Positions 20,145 through 29,378 of a stretch of 64,000 bases of DNA are shown here, one piece after another. Source of the DNA: Pseudoalteromonas sp. UG3-2 (lineage in GTDB: Bacteria > Pseudomonadota > Gammaproteobacteria > Enterobacterales > Alteromonadaceae); NCBI RefSeq assembly GCF_037120705.1, contig NZ_JAWLJU010000002.1:682001-746000 (forward strand), written 5' to 3'. Below the pieces are notes generated by a model. That model searched no databases and was not told where the DNA came from. It worked only from the letters and a program-made list of their open reading frames with translations. Within the stretch, counting starts at the first letter, position 1; each line of letters begins with the position of its first letter. The position numbers and the translations under genes were made by a program.

Positions 20145-20591
20145 ATGAAAACACTTGGAGTTGAAATTTCCGGCAGCGAAGCCTTGCTTTGCATGTTAAC
20201 GAAAGAAGACGACGTTTTTGATATCAGAGATATTCGTCAGCGCCGCTTTACCCTAGCCAACCAAGGTGCTGAGCTTGAAGAAATGCGTAAATTCCAATTC
20301 GACGTAGCCAAGCTAGTTGAAGATTATGGCGTCGACTCAATAGCTATCCGTCAACGCCCTCATAAAGGGAAGTTTGCAGGCAGCGCAGCAGGCTTTAAGA
20401 TGGAAGCGGCATTGCAACTGATCCCCAATATTGACGTGCAATTGCTTTCTGGTACCGAAGTAAAAGAGCAGTTAAAAAAGAACCCAATCCCGGTGGATTA
20501 TGAAGACACTGGCTTGAAGAAGTTCCAAGAGCAAGCCTTTATCAATGCCTACGTGTATATTTTACGCAAAACCTACGGCAAAATTGAGTAA
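20145..20591 (+). CDS. DUF3010 family protein
   Basis: Cytoplasmic protein of 148 residues with an RNase H/RuvC-like look: LGVEISGSEALLCML at the N-terminus, and GKFAGSAAGFKMEAALQL and YEDTGLKKFQEQAF further on. These match the uncharacterised DUF3010 family found in Shewanella and Vibrio relatives. The ATG at 20145 is preferred over one 21 bases upstream because family members begin MK-x-x-GVE. No experimental function is known to me. Confidence 0.8.
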   Translation: MKTLGVEISGSEALLCMLTKEDDVFDIRDIRQRRFTLANQGAELEEMRKFQFDVAKLVEDYGVDSIAIRQRPHKGKFAGSAAGFKMEAALQLIPNIDVQLLSGTEVKEQLKKNPIPVDYEDTGLKKFQEQAFINAYVYILRKTYGKIE

Positions 20592-20616
20592 ACAAAAGGC
20601 TCATCGCTAACCTCTA

Positions 20617-20649
20617 GATCGCGCGAGTTATGCCAGTATGATCGCGCGA
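20617..20649. repeat. GATCGCGCGA direct/inverted repeat
   Basis: GATCGCGCGA occurs at 20617-20626 and again at 20640-20649. Because the core is nearly self-complementary, ATCGCGCGA and TCGCGCGAT also form a 9-bp hairpin with a 15-base loop. It lies between the DUF3010 gene and the ABC exporter; no T-tract follows, so terminator function is doubtful. Confidence 0.6.
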
Positions 20650-20769
20650 TGACTTATTCCTTTTTATGCCTGAAGCGCATAAGTGCCCATATGGCATCAA
20701 TCAAAGCTCGCTAAGTTCATAATCACAATGATAAACTGCCAACATTGATGAATAAGTGACTACTGCAGC

Positions 20770-22614
20770 ATGTATAAAGTTTTTGAGCGCTTTACCAACC
20801 CTTTCCCAAGCCAAGAAGCGGGACAACCTCCGCAAGGACTCCTGGCATTTTGTCGTTTTTATACCCAAGGCATGGGAATACCATTACTCGCCATGTCATT
20901 AATGGCCGCCGTGTTGGCGATATTAGAAGTCACCTTATTCGGCTTTATGGGCGATTTAGTTGACTGGCTGTCGGCGTACACCCCAGAGACGTTATTTGTG
21001 GCAAAGCGTGCCGAGCTTATTCATATGACACTCATCACTCTCGTCGCGCTGCCGTTATTAGTGCTGTTTCACAGCGCAGTATTACACCAAAGTTTATTGG
21101 GTAATTACCCCATGGCCATTCGTTGGCAAGCCCATCGCTACTTGCTAAAACAGTCGATGACGTTTTATCAGGACGAATTTGCCGGACGCATAGCCACTAA
21201 GGTGATGCAAACTGCCTTAGCAGTGCGAGAGTCGGTCATGAAGCTGCTCGACGTCTTGGTGTACATCATGGTTTACTTTACCGCCATGCTGGCCTTGGTC
21301 GCCAGTAGTGATATCCGCTTGATGATCCCCATGCTCGTTTGGCTGGCTTGTTACATTGGCTGCCAATTGTACTTTGTTCCAAAGTTAAAGCGCGTATCCA
21401 GCGCCCAAGCAGACGCGCGCTCAGAAATGACGGGTCGCATTGTCGACAGCTACACCAATATTTCTACGGTTAAGTTGTTTTCCTACACCAAACGAGAGGA
21501 AGACTACGCCAAAGACAGTATGGATGTCTTCATTCAACCGGTTTATAAACAAATGCGTCTCGCCACTGGCCTCAATGTCACCATTCAAGCACTGAATTAT
21601 CTGTTGGTGTTTTCCGTTGCAGCCCTGTCACTGTATTTATGGTCGTTTAATGCCATCACCGCCGGCGCCATTGCCATCACGGTGAGTTTAGCACTGCGAC
21701 TCAATGGTATGGCACAGTGGATCATGTGGGAAATTAGTGGCTTATTCGAAAACATTGGTACGGTTGCCGACGGCATGAATACCCTATCACAGCCCTTGGA
21801 AATTATTGATGACAAAGAGGCCAAGCCATTAGTATTCAAACAAGGTCAAATAGACTTTAGCCACACCACCTTTGCCTATAAACGCCAAGATGTCAGTAAA
21901 CAACACAATGTCATCGACGATCTTAATTTAACCATAAAACCTGGAGAAAAAATTGGCGTGGTGGGCCGCTCTGGTGCCGGTAAATCCACTTTGGTTAATT
22001 TGTTATTGCGCTTTTACGACACCGACTCTGGCAGCATCGCCATTGATGGTCAAGATATCGCTAAGGTCAAGCAAGAAAGCCTAAGGCAGCATATTGCCAT
22101 GGTGACTCAAGACACGTCGCTGTTGCACCGCAGTGTCCGTGACAATATTCTATACGGTCGTCCTGATGCCAGCGAAGACGAGCTTATAGCCGCCACCAAA
22201 GAAGCCCAAGCCTATGACTTTATTCAAGAGTTAGAAGACAGTCATGGCAACACCGGTTTTGATGCCCAGGTGGGTGAACGCGGCGTCAAGCTCTCTGGTG
22301 GTCAACGTCAGCGCATCGCGATTGCACGTGTATTGCTAAAAAATGCCCCGATATTGATTTTGGATGAAGCCACCTCTGCGCTCGACTCCGAAGTGGAGCA
22401 AGCCATTCAAGAAAGTCTCGATGCACTTATGGAAGGCAAAACGGTGATTGCCATCGCCCACCGCTTATCGACCATTGCGCAAATGGACAGGTTAATTGTC
22501 ATGGATCAGGGCAAAATTGTGGAGCAAGGTAACCACCAAGCGCTACTAGCACAAGGTGGTATTTATGCCAAACTGTGGTCGCACCAAACCGGTGGCTTTA
22601 TTGGAGTGGAGTAA
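20770..22614 (+). CDS. ABC exporter, fused membrane and ATPase domains (MsbA-like)
   Basis: Half-size ABC exporter of 614 residues. A membrane domain with about six segments covers 30-330. The ATPase domain has Walker A GRSGAGKST at 399-407, Q-loop VTQDTSLL, signature LSGGQ at 508-512, Walker B LILDEATSALD and switch histidine in AIAHRLST. The 85-residue stretch before the first domain is somewhat longer than in MsbA. It probably dimerises to export a lipid, peptide or drug; the substrate is unknown. Its 3' end overlaps the convergent tetR gene by 17 bases. No clear ribosome binding site precedes the ATG. Confidence 0.88.
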   Translation: MYKVFERFTNPFPSQEAGQPPQGLLAFCRFYTQGMGIPLLAMSLMAAVLAILEVTLFGFMGDLVDWLSAYTPETLFVAKRAELIHMTLITLVALPLLVLFHSAVLHQSLLGNYPMAIRWQAHRYLLKQSMTFYQDEFAGRIATKVMQTALAVRESVMKLLDVLVYIMVYFTAMLALVASSDIRLMIPMLVWLACYIGCQLYFVPKLKRVSSAQADARSEMTGRIVDSYTNISTVKLFSYTKREEDYAKDSMDVFIQPVYKQMRLATGLNVTIQALNYLLVFSVAALSLYLWSFNAITAGAIAITVSLALRLNGMAQWIMWEISGLFENIGTVADGMNTLSQPLEIIDDKEAKPLVFKQGQIDFSHTTFAYKRQDVSKQHNVIDDLNLTIKPGEKIGVVGRSGAGKSTLVNLLLRFYDTDSGSIAIDGQDIAKVKQESLRQHIAMVTQDTSLLHRSVRDNILYGRPDASEDELIAATKEAQAYDFIQELEDSHGNTGFDAQVGERGVKLSGGQRQRIAIARVLLKNAPILILDEATSALDSEVEQAIQESLDALMEGKTVIAIAHRLSTIAQMDRLIVMDQGKIVEQGNHQALLAQGGIYAKLWSHQTGGFIGVE

Positions 22615-23200
22615 CGCCATTACAAAATAGCGCAACGGCCTTTTTGACCACTAGGTCGAGTTCGGCCTCAGGCATGGGGGCCTGCCATTTGATGGCACGC
22701 TCCCAATAGCCTAATTTTTTTAACGCGCCCCAAAAATAAGAGGCCGCAAAATCGGCATCGTAATGGCCTAAACAGCCGGCTCTGGCTGCATCGTCGAACC
22801 ACTGGATCATCGCCGCTTCGCAGTGGCCAAATTTTTCGTTGAGGTTTTGCGCGCGTTCATAGCTGCGCATGGATTCAATCATCACAATGCGCGACAAGCG
22901 CATGTAATCTTCATCGTTAAGTAACGTCATGGCACTTTTCGCTAAGTGCTCAAGTTGTACTGAAAAGTCGTAATTAGGAATAAATTGAATGGCGGTAATG
23001 GGTTTGATCCGCTCGATTAACAGTTCAACTACGGCGTCGAATAATTCATCTTTGGTGGAGTAATGCTTATATAATGTGCGTTTAGACACCTCAGCAGATT
23101 GGCTGATCGACTCCATGGTTGTCGCTTGAAGGCCTTTTTGTGCGAACTCTTCTATTGCCGCGCACAAAATAGACTGCTGTTTCTGAGAAAGTTGCGTCAT
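22598..23200 (-). CDS. TetR/AcrR-family repressor of the divergent RND pump
   Basis: Regulator of 200 residues. Its N-terminal HTH (about 25-47) reads ATTMESISQSAEVSKRTLYKHY, a canonical TetR recognition region, followed by a variable ligand-binding domain. It is divergent from the AcrAB-type genes across 486 bases that contain three near-identical 18-bp operators, so it very likely represses the pump and itself and is released by a toxic ligand. The gene end overlaps the convergent ABC exporter. Confidence 0.88.
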   Translation of the reverse strand: MTQLSQKQQSILCAAIEEFAQKGLQATTMESISQSAEVSKRTLYKHYSTKDELFDAVVELLIERIKPITAIQFIPNYDFSVQLEHLAKSAMTLLNDEDYMRLSRIVMIESMRSYERAQNLNEKFGHCEAAMIQWFDDAARAGCLGHYDADFAASYFWGALKKLGYWERAIKWQAPMPEAELDLVVKKAVALFCNGVTPLQ

Positions 23201-23382
23201 TGATTTATTACTATCTTTAAAATTTAAGCAAAAAGCGGCTTCGCTACACTATCTTTGACTTCCTTGACTGCTTTTACATTCGAAACTGCTGTATAAAGTC
23301 GGCAATCATACCGAGATTTGTCGTCAATGCTAAGTAAAATCGCCTTCTATGTCATTGTAATCAAACTTACCCTTAATAAAAA

Positions 23383-23466
23383 GTATACACCAGTGTTTAC
23401 TTTATTCGGATAAATGTACACGGAAGCGTTTACCTTTTACGTTACAAAGTATACACTAGCGTTTAC
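23383..23466. promoter_or_regulatory. Three operator copies spaced exactly 33 bp apart
   Basis: GTATACACCAGTGTTTAC (23383-23400) and GTATACACTAGCGTTTAC (23449-23466) differ at 2 of 18 bases and are near-palindromes. A third, weaker copy GTACACGGAAGCGTTTAC (23416-23433) matches the last at 14 of 18. All three start 33 bp apart, about three helical turns, so bound repressors would face the same side. Binding by the adjacent TetR protein is inference. Confidence 0.75.
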
Positions 23467-23536
23467 TTGTTAATTTGTCGAGCTGAACCACCGAATAAGT
23501 GATTAAATATTATACTTCTCGGTGACTAGGCATTAG

Positions 23537-23561
23537 ACTTTTACTTTGGTGTGGTAAAAGT
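23537..23561. promoter_or_regulatory. Inverted repeat ACTTTTAC-n9-GTAAAAGT
   Basis: Perfect 8-bp arms at 23537-23544 and 23554-23561, about 125 bases before the pump start and unrelated to the three operators. It could bind a second regulator; no candidate is identified. Confidence 0.4.
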
Positions 23562-23686
23562 GACAACAGAATTAATAACTCCACTGTATTGCATCCAGTA
23601 TGGGGTGAAATTGACAATAACAAGGCAGTTCTTTGGCCATCACAGGTTAAAGTAGCAATAACGATCATATAGGAATTGGAGTATTC

Positions 23687-24862
23687 ATGTATCCAGCATT
23701 AATACGCAGTCGTGTAAAACAATTATCTTTTTTACTCCTTGCGCTGGGCACTCTTAGTGCATGCTCAGAAGCACCAAAATCAGGCCAAGGTGGCGGTATG
23801 CCACCAGCCCAAGTGAGTGTGCAAGAGGTTAGCCAACAATCAGTCCCCTTCGATATCGAATTACCGGCAACCCTTGCCGGTGACAAAGAGGTCGAGATCC
23901 GCGCTCGAGTCGCAGGCATTATTGAGTCTCGTAATTTTGAAGAAGGTCAGTTTATTAAAGCTGGACATTCTTTATTTACCATTGAATTAGAGCCTTTTAA
24001 GCTGGCGGTAGAAAAAGCCGAAGCGGAACTGCAAGCAGCCGAGGCCAATGTCGCGCAAACGCGCCGCGAAAGCAAACGACTGGAAAGGTTAAAAAATGAG
24101 CGCTCAGTATCAAAACGCGACTTTGACAACTCAGTGTCGGCCTATGAAATTGCGCAAGCCAACCTAGAGTCGGCCAGAGTGGCATTAAAAGAAGCGCAAT
24201 TAAACCTCGAATACGCTCAGGTAAAAGCGCCAGTGTCGGGCATTATGGGCAGAGAGTTGATGTCAGAAGGCAGTTATGTTTCTGGCCCTAGTGTGCTGCT
24301 GACTGAGCTGACCGATACCAGTACCATTCGTGCTCGTTTTGGTTTTTCCGAGCGTGAACAATTGGCCATGCGCAAAGACGTTGAAGCTGGGACCTTGAGC
24401 TTACCTGAAAATAATGAGTTCGATACCACGGTTATTTTGCAAGACGGTTCCGTTTATGGCCAAGTAGGCAAAGTCAACTTCAGTGACGTCCGTGTTAACC
24501 GCCACACCGGCACCAGCGAATTGCAAGCGCGCATTGACAACCCAGATGGAGAGCTGCGTCCTGGGCAATTTGTTCGAGTTCGCCTCTCTGGTGCGGTGAG
24601 AAACAATGCCATCGTGGTGCCGCAAAAAGCAGTACTAGACAATGGCACAGGTAAATTCGTTTATATCGCAACACAAAACGAAAAAGGTGTCACTGTCGCT
24701 TTGCCAGCACCGGTGAAAGTGGGTGAATGGGTTAAGCTTAACGGTGAGAACATGTGGGTGATCAGCTCTGGACTAAAACCAGGGCAACCTGTAATTGTTG
24801 AAGGCATGGCGCGTATTTTCTTCCCCGGCATGCCGGTTAACGTGAGCGAACAAGGAGCGTAA
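23687..24862 (+). CDS. RND efflux periplasmic adaptor, AcrA-type lipoprotein
   Basis: Membrane fusion protein of 391 residues linking the inner-membrane pump to an outer-membrane channel. The signal peptide ends in a lipobox LSAC with the lipidated Cys at position 26. A barrel-sandwich domain and a helical hairpin (about 95-170, rich in Glu/Ala/Lys/Arg) follow, then beta-barrel and membrane-proximal domains. GGAG is 5 bases before the ATG. The pump gene starts 4 bases after the stop, clearly one operon. No TolC-like gene follows, so the channel must come from elsewhere. Confidence 0.93.
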   Translation: MYPALIRSRVKQLSFLLLALGTLSACSEAPKSGQGGGMPPAQVSVQEVSQQSVPFDIELPATLAGDKEVEIRARVAGIIESRNFEEGQFIKAGHSLFTIELEPFKLAVEKAEAELQAAEANVAQTRRESKRLERLKNERSVSKRDFDNSVSAYEIAQANLESARVALKEAQLNLEYAQVKAPVSGIMGRELMSEGSYVSGPSVLLTELTDTSTIRARFGFSEREQLAMRKDVEAGTLSLPENNEFDTTVILQDGSVYGQVGKVNFSDVRVNRHTGTSELQARIDNPDGELRPGQFVRVRLSGAVRNNAIVVPQKAVLDNGTGKFVYIATQNEKGVTVALPAPVKVGEWVKLNGENMWVISSGLKPGQPVIVEGMARIFFPGMPVNVSEQGA

Positions 24863-24866
24863 TCGG

Positions 24867-27800
24867 ATGTTCTCTCGCTATTTTATTAATCGACCCATAT
24901 TCGCGTTTGTTATTTCAATCGTGATTGTACTGGCAGGCCTTGCGGCCATGCGCAGTTTGCCCGTGGCGCAGTACCCTGAAATTGCTCCTCCCCAAGTAGA
25001 AGTACGTGCAGTTTACCCGGGCGCCTCGGCCGATGTACTAGAACAAACGGTCGCGACTCCCATCGAGAACGCCATTACCGGTGTTGAAGGCATGATGTAT
25101 ATGACTTCCACCAGTACCAATTCGGGCGTTACTACCATTGCCGTGACGTTTGAAATTGGCACCGATGTCGATCAGGCAGCGGTGGATGTCAATAACCGCG
25201 TCAAGCAAGTGGAAGCCAGGTTACCAGAAGAAACTCGCCGCCAAGGCGTGGTAGTACAAAAAACCTCATCAAACTTCTTGCAAGTGCATGCCTTTTATTC
25301 TCCAGATGGCAGTCGCAGCAGTCTTTGGACGTCGAACTACATCACCATGAATATTCTCGACCGCGTTAAGCGTATTCCTGGTACCACCAATGTGCAAATC
25401 TTTGGTGCCAAAGACTATGCCATGCGAATTTGGCTGCGTCCTGACATCATGAGCCAATTATCGGTCACGGCTGATGAAGTGGCCGGCGCCATTCGTGAGC
25501 AAAACTCACAGTATGCTGCAGGCAGTATTGGTGCTACACCAACAGCGCAAGATGAACAATCCTTGGTATACAGTATGACGGCAAAAGGTCGCTTATCCAC
25601 TGCCGAAGAATTTGAAAATATCATTATTCGTGCTAACCCAGATGGTTCCACCTTACGCTTAAAAGACGTAGCTCGAGTGGAGCTTGGTTCTAAAGACTAC
25701 AACTTCCAAGGTACGCTTAACGGCAAAGAAGCGGTATTGCTTGGGGTCTTTTTGCAACCTGGTGCCAATGCGCTGGATGTGGCGACTGCAGTAGAGGCAG
25801 AAATTGAAGCAATTAAGCCACAATTTCCCACTGGTCTTTCACACGTAAACTCTTACGACACCACGCGCTTTGTGGAAGTCTCAATTCGTGAGGTGTTAAT
25901 CACCTTAGGTGAGGCCATGGTGTTGGTATTCTTAGTGGTGTACTTGTTTTTACAAAACTGGCGCGCCACCTTGATCCCCACTTTGGCGGTGCCAGTATCC
26001 TTGCTGGGCACGTTTGCCGGCATGTACATGCTGGGCTACTCCATCAACACCTTAACCTTATTCGGCATGGTGTTGTCCATTGGTATTGTCGTCGATGATG
26101 CCATCGTGGTGCTGGAAAACGTTGAGCGGATCATGCACGAACAAGGGCTACAAGCGCGTGAAGCGGCAATTAAAGCTATGCAAGAGGTCAGCGGCCCTGT
26201 GGTCGCCATCGTGCTGGTATTGTGCTCGGTGTTTGTCCCCATTGCCTTTTTAGGGGGCTTAACCGGCGAGTTGTTCCGTCAATTTGCCATTACCATTTCG
26301 ATTTCGGTGAGTTTGTCTGGTGTGGTTGCCCTAACCATGACGCCAGCTCTGTGTGTGATGTTGTTAAAGCATGAGCACAAGCAAACCGCGAAATTCTTTT
26401 TGTGGTTTAACGATTGGTTCCACCGTGTCACTAACCGCTACGTTGGTACAGTAAGCTTTATGGTACGCCGTGGCTTTATTGGTCTCACCTTAATGATTGC
26501 CATGATCAGTGCAACCGCCATGCTATGGCAAAAAACCCCAAGTTCATTAGTACCGGATGAAGATCAGGGCTACTACATGATTGCGGTATTTTTACCGGAT
26601 GGCTCATCATTGGAACGCACCGCAGAGGTAGCAGATAAGGTGATCGCAGCGGCAAAGTCGAACCCGGCGAATGAAAACGTGGTGTCGTTTACCGGCATGG
26701 ACTTTATTGGCGGCGGCTTTAAAAATAATGCAGCAACCATGTTCGTCACCCAAACCCATTGGGATGAGCGTGATGTCGAAGCCAAAGATTTGGTCAACGA
26801 GCTGTTTATGAAGACCGCGGGGATCAATGAAGCCTTAGTGTTGGCCTTCAACCCACCGCCTATTTTTGGTCTTGGCACCACCGGTGGCTTCGAAGTGTTC
26901 TTGCAAAATAAAGGCAGTACCGATCCTGAAAAGCTCAAACAAGGCATGCAGCTATTAACCGCTGAAGCGCAAAAAAGCCCTGTGTTAGCCAGCTTACAAA
27001 CCCTTTGGCGACCGGATGCTCCGCAGTTAAAAGTGAATATGGATCGTGAGCAGGCACGCGCTATGGGGGTTAATATTAACTCTGCGTTTAATGCCTTAGC
27101 CGCGAATTTAGGCAACTATTACGTCAATGACTTTAATAAATTTGGTCGTGCTTGGCAGGTGATCATGTCTGCCGAGGCCGAATTTAGAATGACCCCAGAA
27201 GACGTTGGCCGTATCTATGTTAAAAATAATCGCGGTGAAATGGTTCCAATTTCTGCCTTTACTGACATTGAATACAGTCGTGGCCCAGAAACCATGAATC
27301 GTTACAATAACTTGTCAGCGGTTAAACTAATGGGTGAAGCGGCGCCAGGATACAGTTCAGGTCAGGCGATTGCCGAGTTTGAGCGCATTGCCGCAGAGGT
27401 ATTGCCACCGGATATGACCTACGAGTGGACCGGCTCGGCGTATCAAGAAAAGCAAAATACTGGCACTACAGGCATTGCTCTTGGCATGGCGGTGATCATG
27501 GTATTCTTAATCCTAGCGGCCCTTTATGAACGCTGGTCATTGCCATTGTCGGTGATGCTAGCCCTGCCGTTTGGTACTTTTGGTGCATTGGTGTCGATTT
27601 GGATTGCCGGATTAACCAACGATGTGTACTTCCAAATTGGTTTGGTGACGTTACTGGGTCTTGCCAGTAAAAATGCCATCTTAATTGTGGAATATGCACT
27701 GATGAAATATCAGCAGGGCTGGAGCCCAGCAACGGCAGCATTGGAAGCGGCACGATTACGATTTAGACCGATTATTATGACTTCACTGGCGTTTATCCTC

Positions 27801-28040
27801 GGTGTTGTGCCCCTGGTGCTTAGTTCTGGTGCTGGTGCTGGAGCAAGACACAGTGTCGGTACTGGGGTCATGGGTGGCATGCTATCAGCCACGTTCCTGG
27901 CGGTGTTCTTTTTGCCGTTGTTCTTCTATTGGTTAATGGCAAGACGAGTGTCAGAAAAGCGCAGTAAACAAGCGCTACGTGATGAAATTGCCAAGCATCA
28001 TAAAGAGGAACACGTCGAAACCGATGAAGGCCTCGCCTAA
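24867..28040 (+). CDS. RND multidrug efflux pump, AcrB/HAE1 type
   Basis: Inner-membrane proton-driven trimeric pump of 1057 residues, family length. It starts MFSRYFINRPIFAFVISI as in AcrB. Twelve membrane segments are expected, with two large periplasmic loops (about 35-335 and 560-870). The proton-relay aspartates are Asp410-Asp411 in GIVVDDAIVVLENVER of TM4, matching Asp407/408 of AcrB. A terminator follows. Substrates are probably hydrophobic drugs, dyes or detergents, by family knowledge only. Confidence 0.95.
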   Translation: MFSRYFINRPIFAFVISIVIVLAGLAAMRSLPVAQYPEIAPPQVEVRAVYPGASADVLEQTVATPIENAITGVEGMMYMTSTSTNSGVTTIAVTFEIGTDVDQAAVDVNNRVKQVEARLPEETRRQGVVVQKTSSNFLQVHAFYSPDGSRSSLWTSNYITMNILDRVKRIPGTTNVQIFGAKDYAMRIWLRPDIMSQLSVTADEVAGAIREQNSQYAAGSIGATPTAQDEQSLVYSMTAKGRLSTAEEFENIIIRANPDGSTLRLKDVARVELGSKDYNFQGTLNGKEAVLLGVFLQPGANALDVATAVEAEIEAIKPQFPTGLSHVNSYDTTRFVEVSIREVLITLGEAMVLVFLVVYLFLQNWRATLIPTLAVPVSLLGTFAGMYMLGYSINTLTLFGMVLSIGIVVDDAIVVLENVERIMHEQGLQAREAAIKAMQEVSGPVVAIVLVLCSVFVPIAFLGGLTGELFRQFAITISISVSLSGVVALTMTPALCVMLLKHEHKQTAKFFLWFNDWFHRVTNRYVGTVSFMVRRGFIGLTLMIAMISATAMLWQKTPSSLVPDEDQGYYMIAVFLPDGSSLERTAEVADKVIAAAKSNPANENVVSFTGMDFIGGGFKNNAATMFVTQTHWDERDVEAKDLVNELFMKTAGINEALVLAFNPPPIFGLGTTGGFEVFLQNKGSTDPEKLKQGMQLLTAEAQKSPVLASLQTLWRPDAPQLKVNMDREQARAMGVNINSAFNALAANLGNYYVNDFNKFGRAWQVIMSAEAEFRMTPEDVGRIYVKNNRGEMVPISAFTDIEYSRGPETMNRYNNLSAVKLMGEAAPGYSSGQAIAEFERIAAEVLPPDMTYEWTGSAYQEKQNTGTTGIALGMAVIMVFLILAALYERWSLPLSVMLALPFGTFGALVSIWIAGLTNDVYFQIGLVTLLGLASKNAILIVEYALMKYQQGWSPATAALEAARLRFRPIIMTSLAFILGVVPLVLSSGAGAGARHSVGTGVMGGMLSATFLAVFFLPLFFYWLMARRVSEKRSKQALRDEIAKHHKEEHVETDEGLA

Positions 28041-28053
28041 CTCTAGCAAAGAA

Positions 28054-28076
28054 AAAGCCCGCAATTGCGGGCTTTT
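28054..28076. terminator. Bidirectional terminator between RND pump and alcohol dehydrogenase
   Basis: AAAAGCCCGC-AATT-GCGGGCTTTT, a 6-bp GC stem with A and T flanks, between two convergent genes. Confidence 0.88.
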
Positions 28077-28112
28077 AACTAACTGCTCTATCAAAAAGAC
28101 AGTTAGACTGTA

Positions 28113-29123
28113 TTAGCTGTTATGTTGCAGCACAATCCGATAGCGCGCTTTACCTTCGCGCAAATGATCCAATGCCTGATTAATCTCGGTAAAATCGAAC
28201 AGCTCAATTTGCGGTGCAATGTTATGCTGCGCAGCAAACTCCAGCATTTGCGCTATGGTTGCTGGGCTTCCCACCGGCGAAGCCGAGACACTGCGTTGCC
28301 CTAGCAATAAGCCGAATAAGCTCAAATCCAATGGCTCTAACGTGGCACCAACAAAGTGTAAACGGCCCTTAGGTTTTAGGGTATTAATATAAGCATTCCA
28401 GTCCAGCTTGACGTTCACCGTGGAAATAATAAAGTCAAACTGCCCTGCCGCTTGCTCAAGCTCGGATTCTGAACGCGAGTTAATAATATGATGGGCGCCA
28501 AATGACTTGGCTTCTTCAGCTTTACTTTCACTGGAGGTGAATGCCGTCACTTCACAGCCCCACGCGTTTAAAAACTGCAGCGCCAAGTGCCCTAAACCAC
28601 CGATCCCTATGACAGCCACTTTGTCAGTAGGCTTAACATCAAATTGCACCAAAGGGTTAAACACGGTAATGCCACCGCAAAACAGCGGACCTGCGGTTTT
28701 TAAATCAAGTTGCTCTGGTAACGCCACAACGCTTTTGGCATTGGCTCTGACCTTATCAGCAAAACCACCGTGGTGACCAATAATAGTGCCTTGTGCATCG
28801 CCACAGAGGTTTTCATCACCGCTGTCGCAGCTAGGACAATGACCACAATAATCGCTGTGCCAACCGAGACCGACTTTTTGCCCAACGCTGAGGCCTTGCA
28901 CTTGCTCGCCAACTTGGGTTACACGGCCAATGACCTCATGTCCCGCCACCAGCGGGTATTCACTCATGCCCCACTCGTTGTCGATCATGGATAGGTCGGA
29001 GTGGCAAATACCACAGTATTCCACAGCAATTTCGACGTCTTGTGCAGCAAGCTCTCCCGGTTCATACGAATAAGGCTCTAATTTACCGCCTGCTTGTTGT
29101 GCAGCATAGGCATTAATGCTCAT
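28113..29123 (-). CDS. Zinc-dependent NAD(P)H alcohol dehydrogenase, CAD/YahK-like
   Basis: Medium-chain alcohol/aldehyde dehydrogenase of 336 residues. Catalytic zinc ligands are Cys37 in CGICHSD and His62 in GHEV, and structural zinc ligands are Cys93, 96, 99 and 107. The Rossmann motif is GIGGLGHLALQF. The sequence belongs to the group of broad aldehyde reductases (YahK, AdhA, cinnamyl-alcohol type) that are usually NADPH-dependent. GGAAGG lies before the ATG. It seems monocistronic and ends at the shared terminator. Confidence 0.9.
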   Translation of the reverse strand: MSINAYAAQQAGGKLEPYSYEPGELAAQDVEIAVEYCGICHSDLSMIDNEWGMSEYPLVAGHEVIGRVTQVGEQVQGLSVGQKVGLGWHSDYCGHCPSCDSGDENLCGDAQGTIIGHHGGFADKVRANAKSVVALPEQLDLKTAGPLFCGGITVFNPLVQFDVKPTDKVAVIGIGGLGHLALQFLNAWGCEVTAFTSSESKAEEAKSFGAHHIINSRSESELEQAAGQFDFIISTVNVKLDWNAYINTLKPKGRLHFVGATLEPLDLSLFGLLLGQRSVSASPVGSPATIAQMLEFAAQHNIAPQIELFDFTEINQALDHLREGKARYRIVLQHNS

Positions 29124-29378
29124 AGTATTTCCTTCCTTTCTTTTTAGTTTCGACCACGTAAAAGTCGATGTGACTAGTCTGATACGATAACAAAGTCAGA
29201 TTGATCAACGCCAACGTAAATTGTTGTCTCATCGCAATACGCATTACATGAGTATAGCCATTAGTCTTAATTCTGGGTTTTTCATCCCGCTTCTCTTGAT
29301 CTTGTCGACAATTAAGTTATCACTGTAGTAACAAGGGTTAAATAACAACAAGCCGTTCAGCCACAGCAAGGATTAGAT

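Larger units (their letters stand above)
23201..23686. other. tetR-RND divergent control region
   Basis: No gene in these 486 bases. They hold the operator array at 23383-23466, an ACTTTTAC/GTAAAAGT inverted repeat at 23537-23561, and the pump ribosome binding site GGAG just before 23687. Promoters are not called with confidence. Confidence 0.7.
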
